In this document: in pieces, positions 8,235-16,730 of the stretch
How positions within the stretch are numbered: position 1 is the stretch's first letter
Layout of the letters: the number at the start of each line of letters is the position of its first letter
Source of the DNA: an uncultured Actinomycetes bacterium
GTDB lineage: Bacteria; Actinomycetota; Actinomycetes; Mycobacteriales; Nakamurellaceae
Assembly (NCBI GenBank): GCA_937926105.1
Contig: CALANS010000210.1
Span: 124,001 to 188,000 of the forward strand
DNA length: 64,000 bases
Direction of reading: 5' to 3'
Position numbers and translations under genes: made by a program
Notes under the pieces: generated by a model
What the model was told of the DNA's origin: nothing
The model's database searches: none
What the model saw: only the letters and a program-made list of their open reading frames with translations

Positions 8235-8572
8235 AGCCCGATCGCGTTGCCGTCCGCGTCCCGGATCACGGCCCACCAGCTGGTCTCGGAGATGGCCTGC
8301 TTCCCCTGCGCCACGGATCCACCGACCTCGGTGACCCGGGCGAGCACGTCGTCGATTGAGTCCACCTCGACATAACTGCGTGGCTGCGCGAAGTCGGCCG
8401 ACCTCTGTGCCAGCCCGCCGCCGCTGATCTGGTTGGGCGCGCGCCACATCGGGTAGCCCTCGAAGCCCGGAATCTCGTTGATCTGCCAGCCGAACAGGGT
8501 GCCGTAGAACGCCTTCGCGCCATCGAAGTCGCTCACCGGGATGTCGATGTGGGTGATGTCGCCGTGTGCCAT
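8204..8572 (-). CDS. VOC-family (glyoxalase/bleomycin-resistance fold) protein
   Basis: The product has 122 residues from ATG 8572, which is preceded on the minus strand by AGGAGG. The pattern ITHIDIPVSDFDGAKAFYGTLFGW is the typical first beta-alpha-beta module of a vicinal oxygen chelate domain, and RDADGNAIGLYEG closes the second module with a Glu metal ligand position. The second-module phrase is intact, so the protein is full length for a single-domain VOC protein. Function could be glyoxalase-like, antibiotic binding or isomerase; none can be chosen. The stop lies inside the 3' end of the WYL gene. Confidence 0.85.
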   Translation of the reverse strand: MAHGDITHIDIPVSDFDGAKAFYGTLFGWQINEIPGFEGYPMWRAPNQISGGGLAQRSADFAQPRSYVEVDSIDDVLARVTEVGGSVAQGKQAISETSWWAVIRDADGNAIGLYEGITDAGT

Positions 8573-8726
8573 GGCAGCCTCCTGCCGTTCGGGCGCCCGG
8601 AGCCCCGCGTCCGGCCGCTGGTCAGCACAGGGTAGGAGCACCCTCCGACAGTCGGCATCCGCCGGATGGGTGGGAGTGGCTCCGGCCGCAGGCGTCCGCC
8701 ACCGGCTTGGCCGCCACCTCCATCGC

Positions 8727-8772
8727 CTTGTGTGTCTGAGGTGGCGCCATAGCACCACCTCAGACACACAAG
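8727..8772. terminator. Perfect 18-bp stem-loop downstream of the HAD gene
   Basis: The arms at 8727-8744 and 8755-8772 are exact inverted complements around a 10-base loop (8745-8754). There is no run of T after either arm. It lies 20 bases beyond the stop of the minus-strand HAD phosphatase and 150 bases upstream of the VOC start. Long hairpins without a U-tail are known as transcription stops in actinobacteria; mRNA protection is an alternative. Confidence 0.7.
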
Positions 8773-8792
8773 CCGCGTACCGCGGGACCCCG

Positions 8793-9746
8793 TCACCCCA
8801 CGTGCCTGGGCGCTCCCGGCACCATCGCCAGCACCGCCTCCCGCCGGTCGGCGATCTCGGTGGCGATCCGCCGCAGGCTGGACATCAGCCACAGATCCGC
8901 CTCGCTGCCCGGCGTGTAATCCGCCTTGGCGATGTGGTGCACCCGGGCCTGCTCCTCCAGATCCTTGACCTGCTCGTAGTTGCTGGGCTCGGCCAGCGAG
9001 TACACTCCCAGGTTCTTACCGCCGCCGGCGAACACCACCGAGAAGACCGGCACATCGCTGGGCCCGTCCGCAATGTAGATCATGTTCCTGATCGGTACCC
9101 GACGTTGGTCCTCGCTCATCCGGGCGTTCACGTCCAGCGTCGGGTTCTTGTTGACGCCCTTGTTGATCTCGAAGATCGCCCGGGTCTTGGCCGTGTTGTC
9201 CAGCGCGTATCCGACCTGCGCGAGCTCCCCGTCCTCGGAGTCCAGCGCCAGCTGGTCCAGGTACCCCGGTCCCGGTGGATCGGCGAGCATCTCGCATGCC
9301 CAGATGTCGTCCACGTACTCGCGGACCGCGCTGCCCTCGATCATCTGACGGAACCCGGTGGACACGATATAGTGCTCCACCGCGATACCGTGCTCCCGGA
9401 AGCGCGGGTAGGACGCGATCTCCGCCTTGGCCCGCGCCATGAAATCCGGCATCCCCGGGGCGAATTCGAGTTCTGCACCGAATTCGCGGAGCCGGCGGTT
9501 GGTCAGCCCCCGGAATACCCCCGCCCGGATATAGCTCAGGAAGTGCCCGAGGTAGGCGGTGTCCCGGGCGACTCGCAGCCCGCGCCGGGCGTAGTGCGTC
9601 ACCAGCCCGTCGACCTCGGACCAGAACTGCCGCGGATCCACCCGGTAGTGCGCGAAGATCGGCTCCTGCATGTGCCGTGGGATCAGCGTCCGGTCGAAGT
9701 CCCAGACCATCGCGATGACGGTCTGCGTGTACAGCGCCGGAGGCAT
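8793..9746 (-). CDS. HAD-superfamily phosphatase
   Basis: The product has 317 residues. HAD motif I is DFDRTL at residues 16-21, which supplies the nucleophile Asp and the acid/base Asp. A Ser/Thr motif follows in YIVSTGF, and motif IV is ADGPSDVPVFS near 227-237, ligating Mg. The layout resembles phosphoserine-phosphatase-like HAD enzymes with a helical cap between motifs I and II. The insert containing YALDNTAKTRAIFEINKG is typical of actinobacterial proteins of this size; the substrate is unknown. The gene starts one base from the stop of the upstream hypothetical gene, so both are probably one transcript, ended by the hairpin at 8727-8772. Confidence 0.85.
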   Translation of the reverse strand: MPPALYTQTVIAMVWDFDRTLIPRHMQEPIFAHYRVDPRQFWSEVDGLVTHYARRGLRVARDTAYLGHFLSYIRAGVFRGLTNRRLREFGAELEFAPGMPDFMARAKAEIASYPRFREHGIAVEHYIVSTGFRQMIEGSAVREYVDDIWACEMLADPPGPGYLDQLALDSEDGELAQVGYALDNTAKTRAIFEINKGVNKNPTLDVNARMSEDQRRVPIRNMIYIADGPSDVPVFSVVFAGGGKNLGVYSLAEPSNYEQVKDLEEQARVHHIAKADYTPGSEADLWLMSSLRRIATEIADRREAVLAMVPGAPRHVG

Positions 9747-10199
9747 TCAGCACACCTGGTCGGCGGTGAAGTGCACGTCGGCGTTCTCGTCGCGCCACCA
9801 GCCCTGCACCCGAACCGGCAATCCGCGCAACTCGGAATGCGCGTGCGCCATCCGGCCAAGCCCGGTCAGCACGCAGGCCGTCCACTCGGCGTTGGTCAGG
9901 CCGCGCAGCGACTTCCACAGCGACTCGTAGTCCACTTCGTCACTCACCAGGCACTCGATGCGGCGCAGCGACGGGATGATCGTCACCGCCTCGATTCCCG
10001 ACGGTGACGCAACCGGCTCGCCCAGCCCGTACGGGTCGGAGACGCCACGTGCCGGCGGTAATACCTGGCCCGCGCCGGCCAGTATGTCGGCCCAGGTGGT
10101 TAGCGCCGCGTCGATGCCCGCCGCGCGCCAGGCCCACAGGCTGGCATCCAGCGCCGCCCGATCCGCTTCGGGCAGGTTGAGCTCGGACATCGCCACCAT
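9747..10199 (-). CDS. Hypothetical protein upstream of HAD phosphatase
   Basis: The product has 150 residues, soluble and acidic, without signal peptide or membrane segment. An in-frame ATG at 10190 would shorten it by three residues. I recognise no domain. The composition (GWWRDENADVHFTADQVC at the end, YESLWKSLRGLTNAEW in the middle) reads as a real, folded protein. It abuts the HAD phosphatase with no gap, so the two are almost certainly co-expressed and may act together. Nothing in the sequence allows a functional guess beyond that. Confidence 0.65.
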   Translation of the reverse strand: MVAMSELNLPEADRAALDASLWAWRAAGIDAALTTWADILAGAGQVLPPARGVSDPYGLGEPVASPSGIEAVTIIPSLRRIECLVSDEVDYESLWKSLRGLTNAEWTACVLTGLGRMAHAHSELRGLPVRVQGWWRDENADVHFTADQVC

Positions 10200-10283
10200 G
10201 GGGCAACGCTAGACCGGACTAATGCCCCGAGCGGTGTCGACACGACGACGGCAAGACTCGTCGGCGGGTGTACAGTTCGTAAT

Positions 10284-10299
10284 AAGTAACCACTTACTT
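10284..10299. promoter_or_regulatory. Perfect inverted repeat, probable TetR operator
   Basis: AAGTAA-CCAC-TTACTT is an exact 16-bp palindrome with a 4-bp centre, lying 14 bases before the PPOX start and just before its AGGAGG. AT-rich palindromes of this size are typical TetR-family operators, and a TetR gene is the second gene of the same operon. This suggests autorepression. Confidence 0.65.
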
Positions 10300-10312
10300 T
10301 CTAGGAGGAACG

Positions 10313-10750
10313 ATGCGCAAACCGGCATCCGCGACCGCCTCCCCGAACTCCGGCGCGACGGCGCCCGGCCTGCAGCAGCTTGTGGACAGTGGGACGGTCT
10401 TGCTCAAGACCCGCAAGCGCGACGGCAGCTGGGTGGGATCGCCGGTCAGCCTGGTCGGCGACGGTGACGGCGACCTTCAGCGGGCGTACTTCCGGACGTG
10501 GAGTACCACCGGAAAGGTCAAGCGACTGCGGAACTTCCCCGACGTGCGCGTGGCGCCCAGCCGACTGACCGGCACGCCGACCGGCCCCGAGGTCGCCGGC
10601 CGGGCCCGGCGCGTGTACGGCGTCGAGGAGCAGCAGGCCCGTCGGCTGCTCGCCGCCCGGTTTCCGATCCTGCACCGGTTCCTGGTGCCCTGGTATCACC
10701 GGATGCGCGGTCTGACGACCGTGCACTACGAGCTCACCGTTGGCCGGTGA
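10313..10750 (+). CDS. PPOX-class (F420/FMN-binding split-barrel) protein
   Basis: The product has 145 residues; ATG 10313 follows a strong AGGAGGAACG. The pattern VLLKTRKRDGSWVGSPVSLV, then AYFRTWSTTGKVKRLRNFPDVRVAPS, is characteristic of PPOX-class F420-dependent or FMN-binding split-barrel proteins. The Thr/Lys-rich loop contacts the cofactor phosphate. The C-terminal part (RLLAARFPILHRFLVPWYHRMRG) is the helical tail seen in actinobacterial members. Whether it uses F420 or FMN, and its substrate, cannot be told. It overlaps the TetR gene by 11 bases and shares its operator region. Confidence 0.85.
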   Translation: MRKPASATASPNSGATAPGLQQLVDSGTVLLKTRKRDGSWVGSPVSLVGDGDGDLQRAYFRTWSTTGKVKRLRNFPDVRVAPSRLTGTPTGPEVAGRARRVYGVEEQQARRLLAARFPILHRFLVPWYHRMRGLTTVHYELTVGR

Positions 10751-11402
10751 ATCGGCGGCCCGGAACCGGGGGGCAACCCGGGACCGGGTTGTCGCGGCGG
10801 CGATGGACCTGTTCGGCAGGCAGGGATACGGGCCGACTACCGTCGCTCAGATCGAAGCGGCGGCCGGACTGTCGGCCGGGGCGGGCGGGCTGTATCGGCA
10901 CTTTCCGTCCAAGGGAGCGATTATTGTTGAGGGGTTGCGCCGCCAGGCGGAGGCTGGCCAAGGGTTGCTCGGAGCGCTGGGCGACACCGACCGGCTCGCG
11001 GCGCTGGCCCCCCGGGACCGACTGTTGGCCGTCGGCCGCGCCGGGCTCGCCCGGTTGGAGCAGGAGCGCGACCTGAATCGGTTGCTGGTCCGCGATCTCG
11101 CGCTGTTCCCGGATCTGCTGGAGCAGGTGCGCCAGCAGGAGCTGCTTGCAGTATTTCACGGACTGCGCGCCTGGTTGGCGGCTCAACCCGACGGGCGCGC
11201 GGGCACCGACTGGGACGCGCTGGCCGCGGTACTGATGGCCGCCGTCAGCCACTACTGGATCATGCGTGACGTGTACTCGGGCAGGCACCCGCACGGGATA
11301 GCAGCCGACCGGTTCCTGCGCATGCTCAGCGATCTCGCCTCGACCGCATTTGACGATGTCGGCGACGTCAGCGCGGTGGCAGCGCCTGGTGCACCCCGCT
11401 GA
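10740..11402 (+). CDS. TetR-family transcriptional regulator
   Basis: The product has 220 residues with a TTG start at 10740 overlapping the PPOX stop by 11 bases; no better ATG or GTG lies before the HTH. The N-terminal TetR domain contains RVVAAAMDLFGRQGYGPTTV and AAGLSAGAGGLYRHFPSK. The rest is a helical ligand domain. Overlap with the PPOX gene and the perfect palindrome at 10284-10299 make it the likely autoregulator of this two-gene operon. The 3' end overlaps the convergent gene at 11368 by 35 bases. Confidence 0.87.
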   Translation: MAGESAARNRGATRDRVVAAAMDLFGRQGYGPTTVAQIEAAAGLSAGAGGLYRHFPSKGAIIVEGLRRQAEAGQGLLGALGDTDRLAALAPRDRLLAVGRAGLARLEQERDLNRLLVRDLALFPDLLEQVRQQELLAVFHGLRAWLAAQPDGRAGTDWDALAAVLMAAVSHYWIMRDVYSGRHPHGIAADRFLRMLSDLASTAFDDVGDVSAVAAPGAPR

Positions 11403-11775
11403 GTCGGCCGGAGCGCATCATCGTCCGATTGACCGGCACCGGCAATGGCATCCGCGAGCCGTACTCCGTGCTGCCGATGTCGACCACCCGCAGCAGCAGG
11501 CGATCGGGCGCCGCTTCGGCAATCGCCACCGCGACGGCATCGTTCCAGTCGCCGGGTGAGGCGTCCGGAGCGGCCAACAGCCACCGATCGGCCAGGCAGG
11601 CCAGTCCCTCGGCATCCAGCACCGCGGCGGCGTCGGTCTCGTCCGACGGATCCGCCAGCGGCGCGCCGAAGATCGTCACCGGGACGGTGAGGTCACCGTC
11701 CGGTACCAGGTAGCCGACCAGCTCTCCGTCGTCCGGTCGATAGCGCGGCTGCCAATGCGGCGGGATTGCGGGCAT
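11368..11775 (-). CDS. Hypothetical actinobacterial protein
   Basis: The product has 135 residues and starts MPAIPPHWQPRYRPDDGELV, which then continues into GYLVPDG. No membrane segment, signal or known catalytic motif is visible. The sequence reads as a small beta-rich soluble protein with a conserved-looking Pro/Trp-rich start and the phrase DRWLLAAPD in the middle. The reading frame is stronger than the competing frames because of its composition and a clean start. It overlaps the TetR gene tail to tail by 35 bases. I do not recognise the family. Confidence 0.6.
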   Translation of the reverse strand: MPAIPPHWQPRYRPDDGELVGYLVPDGDLTVPVTIFGAPLADPSDETDAAAVLDAEGLACLADRWLLAAPDASPGDWNDAVAVAIAEAAPDRLLLRVVDIGSTEYGSRMPLPVPVNRTMMRSGRLSGVHQALPPR

Positions 11776-11836
11776 CCGGCGATGCTGCCGGATAGGCCCG
11801 GGAGGGGCAACCCGATTCTGCGCGCCGGCGGGCGGA

Positions 11837-11945
11837 GTCTGAAAATCTGCCCCTAGATTTGCCCCGCCGGCGCGGGCGTCGGCATCACCGCAGGTCAGCG
11901 CCGTGTGGCGGGTAGGGCCCGCGATCCAGGGGCAGATTTTCAGAC
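11837..11945. terminator. Widely spaced 18-bp perfect inverted repeat
   Basis: The arms at 11837-11854 and 11928-11945 are exact inverted complements (GTCTGAAAATCTGCCCCT and its complement), separated by 73 bases. The right arm contains the Val codon and stop of the minus-strand CGNR gene, so the left arm is an inverted copy of that gene end. As RNA it would form a long stem with a GC-rich structured loop. A termination or protection role is likely. Confidence 0.5.
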
Positions 11946-12494
11946 TGATCCCGTTGCCTCCGCGTCACTCGCGCGCCGGGCCCGGTAGGCGGCCACGGCC
12001 ATCCGGTTGCCGCAGCCGGCATCGCAGAACCGCTTGGAGCGGTTGCGCGACAGGTCGATCCCGACGTTGCTGCAGTCCGGTGCCGCGCAGACGAACAGCC
12101 GGTCCAGTTCACCGGACCGGATGACGTCTACGAACGCCATCGCCGCCTCCACCGCCATCCGGGTCGCCAGCGGCGCGTCCGGGGAGGTGGCGTGCAGGTG
12201 ATAGGCCCATTCGTCGTGCCGGACCAGCTGAGGCAGTGCCCTGGCCCGGCGCAGCAGCCCGTTGACGATCGCCACGGCTCCGTCCTGATCGCTGGACCAT
12301 AGCTGTCTGAGCGCAGGGCGCAGCCGCCGGACCGCCGCGAGCTCGGCCCGGTCGTGAGTGCGTGAACCCGACCACCGTTGCAGGGTGCAGAATTCGTCGA
12401 GCGACTCGACATCGACAAGCGCCTCGGGTTCGGCGGTGTTGATCAGTGCGACGACGCCGGTGAGCGAGGTCTCAGTGTCAGGGGCGAATACCAC
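11940..12494 (-). CDS. CGNR zinc-finger protein (putative stress-response regulator)
   Basis: The product has 184 residues from GTG 12494, preceded on the minus strand by CAGGAG. The N-terminal 130 residues are an ABATE-like helical domain (FCTLQRWSGS, ALRQLWSSDQDGAVAIVNGLL). The C-terminal zinc finger is complete: VCAAPDC, then NRSKRFCDAGCGNR with the eponymous CGNR. Such proteins are annotated as putative stress-induced transcription regulators in actinobacteria. The gene is divergent from the EamA transporter, with 101 bases between starts. A short palindrome there (12532-12545) may be its site. Confidence 0.85.
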   Translation of the reverse strand: MVFAPDTETSLTGVVALINTAEPEALVDVESLDEFCTLQRWSGSRTHDRAELAAVRRLRPALRQLWSSDQDGAVAIVNGLLRRARALPQLVRHDEWAYHLHATSPDAPLATRMAVEAAMAFVDVIRSGELDRLFVCAAPDCSNVGIDLSRNRSKRFCDAGCGNRMAVAAYRARRASDAEATGSV

Positions 12495-12595
12495 GTTGAC
12501 TCCTGTCGTGGTGCGCTCGTATCGTCTCCAGTGGTGTCATCACCATAACCAACGATGACTCATGACCACCACCGAGCGGACCCGGGTGAGGCAGG

Positions 12596-13624
12596 ATGCA
12601 GTCGCGTGCGCAGAGCGGGCAGGGTGCCGGGTGGGGTCTGGCGCTCGCCTCATCCGCCTGCTTCTCCACCTCGGGTAGCTTCGCCACCCCGCTGATCCAT
12701 GCGGGCTGGTCGCCGGGCGCGGCCGTCGCCGCCCGCGTCAGCATCGCCGGGCTGCTGCTGGCCGTTCCGGCCGCGGTGTCGCTGCGCGGTCGGTGGGGTG
12801 TGCTGCGCCGCAATCTCGGCCTGGTGGCGGCGTATGGCCTGGTCGCGGTCGCCGGCTGCCAGCTGTTCTACTTCAATGCGCTGTCCACCCTGACCGTCGG
12901 CGTGGCGCTGCTGCTGGAGTACCTGGGCATGCTGATGGTGGTCGCGTGGTTGTGGGTCCGGCACCACCAGCGGCCGCGCCGGCTCACCATCCTCGGATCG
13001 GCGCTGGCCGTGGGTGGGCTGGTGCTGGTCCTCGACGTGTTCGGTGGCGTGGTCCATGTCGATCTGGTCGGGGTGCTGTGGGGGCTCGCCGCCGCGGTGG
13101 GACTGGCGGCCTACTTCGTGCTGTCGTCCCACGCCAGCGGCGGGCTACCGCCGCTGGCTCTGGCGTGTGGCGGGCTGCTGGTCGCCGCGGTGGCGTTGCT
13201 GCTGCTGGGCCTTTTCGGGGCGATGCCGCTGCACGCCTCGACCGGCGACGTCTTCCTCGCCGGGCGGCAGTTCGCTTGGTGGGTACCGATTCTCGGACTG
13301 TCGGTGATAGCGGCGGCGCTGGCCTACGCGGCGGGGGTGGTTGGCATGCGGATCCTCGGTCCCAAACTTGGTTCGTTCGTGTCCCTGGCCGAGGTGTTGT
13401 TTGCCGTGCTGTTTGCCTGGATCCTGCTCGGCCAACTGCCCGCGCTGGTCCAGCTGGCAGGCGGGGCGTTGATCGTCGGCGGGGTGGCGCTGGTGCGCGC
13501 CGACGAGATGCGTGGCGGCGGGCGGGCGCGCCGACGCGGCGAGCCTCAAGCGGTGACGGAGGCGTTGGTGCCCTCGCCGCTAGTGACCCCGGCCAGCCCG
13601 GCCACCCCGGCGAGCAATTCGTAG
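12596..13624 (+). CDS. EamA/DMT-family transporter
   Basis: The product has 342 residues from ATG 12596 behind GAGGCAGG. About ten hydrophobic segments form two EamA repeats; the first runs through [19 protein letters not shown] and the second through [20 protein letters not shown]. This is the usual length for a drug/metabolite transporter exporting amino acids, metabolites or drugs from the cytoplasm. The substrate is unknown. The last 40 residues are Arg/Pro/Thr-rich and are coded opposite the 3' end of the convergent LLM gene, with which it overlaps by 79 bases. It is divergent from the CGNR protein. Confidence 0.88.
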   Translation: MQSRAQSGQGAGWGLALASSACFSTSGSFATPLIHAGWSPGAAVAARVSIAGLLLAVPAAVSLRGRWGVLRRNLGLVAAYGLVAVAGCQLFYFNALSTLTVGVALLLEYLGMLMVVAWLWVRHHQRPRRLTILGSALAVGGLVLVLDVFGGVVHVDLVGVLWGLAAAVGLAAYFVLSSHASGGLPPLALACGGLLVAAVALLLLGLFGAMPLHASTGDVFLAGRQFAWWVPILGLSVIAAALAYAAGVVGMRILGPKLGSFVSLAEVLFAVLFAWILLGQLPALVQLAGGALIVGGVALVRADEMRGGGRARRRGEPQAVTEALVPSPLVTPASPATPASNS

Positions 13625-14628
13625 CTGCGCAACCGATCCGCCCGGTCGTAGACCTGGCTGGTAGCCATGATCTCGTCGGGCTTGGTCCGGCGGATCAGTC
13701 CGGCCAGTTGCTCCGTCACCGTCTGTGGGCTTCCCAGCAGTTGCCCGTCCCGCCGCTCGGCGGCGAAATCAAGCTCCGCGGAAGAGAACTCGTAGTCGGC
13801 CGCCTCGTCCGGGTGCATCAGCGCGGCGGGATGCCCCGCCCGCAACCGCAGGAAGGAGATGATCCCGGGCCGGGCCAGGTACTCCGCGCGCTCGTCGGTA
13901 TCCGCGACGACCGCGTTGACCGCGACCATGACGTGCGGCTCGGTCAGCCACTGCGACGCCGTAAAACGCTCCCGGTACAGGGCCAGCGCGGCCTCGGTGT
14001 TGCGCGCCGAGAAGTGATGCGCGAAAGAGAACGGCAGCCCCAGCATGCCGGCCAGCTGCGCGGAGAAGCCGGACGAGCCCAGCAGCCAGATCTGCGGCAA
14101 CTCGGTGGCACGCGGGGTGGCCGGCAGCAGCCGGGGGTCGCCGGACAGCATGCCGATCACGTCCATCAGCTCGGCCGGGAAATGCTCGGCGGACAGTCCG
14201 TCCATGGTGCGGCGCAATGCCAGCGCGGTCCGCTGGTCGGTGCCCGGCGCCCGGCCGATGCCCAGATCGATCCGGCCCGGGTGCAGCGCCGCGAGCATGC
14301 CGAACTGCTCGGCGACCACCAGCGGCGCATGGTTGGGCAGCATCACGCCGCCGGAGCCCACCCGGATGGTGTCGGTGGCGGCGGCCAGGTGGGCGATCAG
14401 CACCGCCGGTGACGAGCTGGCGATGGCGGGCATGGCGTGGTGCTCGGCAACCCAGAATCGGCGATATCCCCACCGTTCGGCGTGCTGCGCCAGGACCGTG
14501 GTGGTCTGCAGGGCATCGGTGTGATCGGCGTAGTCGGCGACCGGGGCGAGGTCCAGCACGGACAGTGACGGGCCGGCCGGTGACGGTGTGTCGTTGCCCG
14601 GCCCTTGGGACAGGGGATTTGCGCTCAT
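13546..14628 (-). CDS. LLM-class flavin-dependent oxidoreductase
   Basis: The product has 360 residues from ATG 14628; the frame extends further upstream but that part is not family-like. It is a luciferase-like TIM-barrel monooxygenase: [18 protein letters not shown] at the start, [19 protein letters not shown], then [15 protein letters not shown] and [12 protein letters not shown], a classic LLM pattern of the MsnO8/YhbW group. Enzymes of this class use FMNH2 or F420. The substrate is unknown. Its 3' end overlaps the convergent EamA gene by 79 bases, which makes the last 25 residues (rich in Gly, Ala, Thr) probably variable. Confidence 0.88.
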   Translation of the reverse strand: MSANPLSQGPGNDTPSPAGPSLSVLDLAPVADYADHTDALQTTTVLAQHAERWGYRRFWVAEHHAMPAIASSSPAVLIAHLAAATDTIRVGSGGVMLPNHAPLVVAEQFGMLAALHPGRIDLGIGRAPGTDQRTALALRRTMDGLSAEHFPAELMDVIGMLSGDPRLLPATPRATELPQIWLLGSSGFSAQLAGMLGLPFSFAHHFSARNTEAALALYRERFTASQWLTEPHVMVAVNAVVADTDERAEYLARPGIISFLRLRAGHPAALMHPDEAADYEFSSAELDFAAERRDGQLLGSPQTVTEQLAGLIRRTKPDEIMATSQVYDRADRLRSYELLAGVAGLAGVTSGEGTNASVTA

Positions 14629-14770
14629 AGCGCTAGTCAACGCCACCTGGTGCGAGCGCCTTCCCGGGAGCCCCGTCACCGCCCGGGGGGCGCACTGCGG
14701 AGCCCTGCTCCCACCGCGCACCCATCGCCGCGGCACCGTGGCGTGGTCTGGTCGTGAGGTCGGACAGCGG

Positions 14771-15589
14771 TCAGACCGCGGGGTCGAAGGCCCGCAGCAG
14801 CGCGACGAATCGGTCCGGTTCGCACAGGTGCGGATAGTGGCCCATGCCGGTCCACTCGTCGACCTTTGCCCCCGGGATGCGCCGACGCAGCCATACCGGA
14901 TAGCCGGACCCGGCGGAAATGCCCTGTACCTGCAGGTACGGGTACGGCCTCGCGGGCGTCACCAAGGCGTCGACGCCGGTCACGAGATCGTCCGGGGTGA
15001 GTTCGAGCAGTGGCGCCCACACACCCAGCACCACCTGCTGCACGGGGCGGCGGATGGTGTCGAGGCGTCGCTGCTCGGATTCTGGGAGCGCGCCCCCCAT
15101 CTGGGCGAACATCCCGGAGATGACGGCGTCGAAGCCGTCGCCGCGGAGCATCGGTTCCAGCGCCTTGACCTGAGCCTGCATGCCGGCCAGGTCCAGGGAC
15201 TGGTCGATGTTGACCACTCCCCGGACCGGGAAGGCCGCAGCATAGGCGGCCGCGACGGCGCCGCCCAGCGAGTGACCGACCAGCAGCGGGGCAACCCCCA
15301 CGTCCCCGTCACCGGCCGTGCCGCCCCGCCCATCACCCGCCATGGTGTCGGCGACGACGGCCGCGATGTCTGCGGCCATGGCGTCCAGGCCGTACTCCCC
15401 GCCGGCCGGGGATGCTCCGTGCCCACGCAGGTCCACGGCGAGCACCCGGTAGTGCGGCTGCAGGAGCGGCAGCAGTGGATCGAAGGCCCGCCGATCCTCC
15501 GTGATGCCATGCAGCAACACGACCAGGGGGCCGGCACCGGACAGCGAATGGGCGAGCAACACGGCGCCCGACCCGACCATGGACGTCAT
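14771..15589 (-). CDS. Alpha/beta-hydrolase
   Basis: The product has 272 residues from ATG 15589; the frame runs further upstream into Arg/Pro-rich sequence without family features. The oxyanion-hole motif is LLHGITED near residue 25 and the nucleophile elbow is VGHSLGGAV near 102-109. The catalytic His lies in [11 protein letters not shown] near 249, followed by the final helix [12 protein letters not shown]. The Gly/Asp-rich insertion [14 protein letters not shown] lies just before the nucleophile strand and looks like an expansion of a surface loop. It could be an esterase, a peptidase-like enzyme or a haloperoxidase-like enzyme. It is divergent from the gene at 15799. Confidence 0.87.
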   Translation of the reverse strand: MTSMVGSGAVLLAHSLSGAGPLVVLLHGITEDRRAFDPLLPLLQPHYRVLAVDLRGHGASPAGGEYGLDAMAADIAAVVADTMAGDGRGGTAGDGDVGVAPLLVGHSLGGAVAAAYAAAFPVRGVVNIDQSLDLAGMQAQVKALEPMLRGDGFDAVISGMFAQMGGALPESEQRRLDTIRRPVQQVVLGVWAPLLELTPDDLVTGVDALVTPARPYPYLQVQGISAGSGYPVWLRRRIPGAKVDEWTGMGHYPHLCEPDRFVALLRAFDPAV

Positions 15590-15798
15590 ACCGGACAGTA
15601 GATCACGAACGGGTGGTGACGGGGCCAGATTCGCGGCCCGCGATCTGGCGGGGTCGGCGCGCTGTCGACTCGCAGGGCCGGGTGCCCCCTCGCGAGCGCC
15701 CGGCCGACAGGGTAGGAATGAACGCGTGGCGCACCGGTGGCGCAGCCATCGGTTGACCAGTTGCGCGGCGGAGCGAGCGAGCGGGGAGGTCAGAGCCC

Positions 15799-16710
15799 GT
15801 GGGGACACACGAGGCTGCGGATCACTTGATGCGGTTGCTGGCGGCCCCCGGGCCCTATCGAAAGCGCTGGGAGCACGTCAGCTCGACGGCCGTGGGTCCG
15901 GGCGCGCTGCACTTGCCCGCGGTGTGCGCCATTCTTGCTGACTATCTGATCGATCAGGGCGAGATGTCCGACCGCGACCCGTCCCCCAAGCGCCGGATCC
16001 GCGATCGGGTGCGGCGCGCGCTGTCGGGGGAGGTGTTGACCCTGTCGACCATGCGCGCCTTCGCCGGTGCGTTCGACTTCCAATCCGAAGAGTTGGACCG
16101 GCTGGAGGCGCTGCTGTCCGGGTCGTCCGGGGTGCGGGTGCTGTCCGGGCACTATGCGGGCAGCCCCGCCGTGCTGGCCAGTCGCCGTGGCTACCGCAGC
16201 GTCTCCCTGCAGGAGCACCACTATGTGGGCGCCGACCGGCTTCCGTATCGCCATCGCACCACTCAGGTGATCGAGGCGGTGGACGACCCGTTGGCGACCT
16301 ACCGGTACACCTTCGACGCCGCGGCGTTGACGGTGGATGTGCTGCACGGCGGGCGCGTCACCGGGGAGATCATGACCCTGGATGAGGGCATGTACGCGGT
16401 GGACATCGAACTCACCCGGCCGCTGCGGCGGGGCGAGACGACCTCACTGGTGTGGGAGACCCGATTCGCCTACGCCGAGCCGCCGCACCCGGAATTCCGC
16501 CGGATCGGCATCAACCGGCTGGAGAACGTGGATCTGCGGGTGCAGTTCGACCCGGCCGCCGCGCCGCAGCGGGTGTTTTTCGCCAGTTGGGCGCGGCTGG
16601 ACGGGCCACCCGAGAACGAGACCGAGATGCACCTGGAGCCGGACGGTTCGGTGCACGTGTTCCTGGCCGGATTGGAGCACGCCATCGCGGGGTTCCACTG
16701 GGAGTGGTGA
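15799..16710 (+). CDS. Hypothetical protein with XRE-like N-terminal half
   Basis: The product has 303 residues from GTG 15799, preceded by GGGGAGG. The N-terminal 110 residues are helical and resemble an atypical helix-turn-helix module: RRIRDRVRRALSGEVLTLST, then MRAFAGAFDFQSEELDRLEAL, similar in cadence to HTH_XRE proteins. The remaining 190 residues are beta-rich without membrane segments (HYVGADRLPYRHRTTQVIE, DEGMYAVDIELTRPL, ending HAIAGFHWEW). It may be a one-component sensor with an unknown ligand domain. I do not recognise a named family. The stop is only 20 bases from the convergent phosphatase gene. Confidence 0.7.
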   Translation: MGTHEAADHLMRLLAAPGPYRKRWEHVSSTAVGPGALHLPAVCAILADYLIDQGEMSDRDPSPKRRIRDRVRRALSGEVLTLSTMRAFAGAFDFQSEELDRLEALLSGSSGVRVLSGHYAGSPAVLASRRGYRSVSLQEHHYVGADRLPYRHRTTQVIEAVDDPLATYRYTFDAAALTVDVLHGGRVTGEIMTLDEGMYAVDIELTRPLRRGETTSLVWETRFAYAEPPHPEFRRIGINRLENVDLRVQFDPAAAPQRVFFASWARLDGPPENETEMHLEPDGSVHVFLAGLEHAIAGFHWEW

Positions 16711-16730
16711 CGGGCGTTTCGATGAGTGCC

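Noticed and set aside
12532..12545. TGGTG-TCAT-CACCA palindrome between CGNR and EamA genes as a specific operator
   Set aside because: A near-identical core occurs in an unrelated divergent region (7147-7158), and GTCACC/GGTGAC strings are common here; too weak to list as a site.
12793..14412. 539-codon plus-strand frame across EamA and LLM genes
   Set aside because: It runs through two genes on different strands; the composition is that of a shadow frame.
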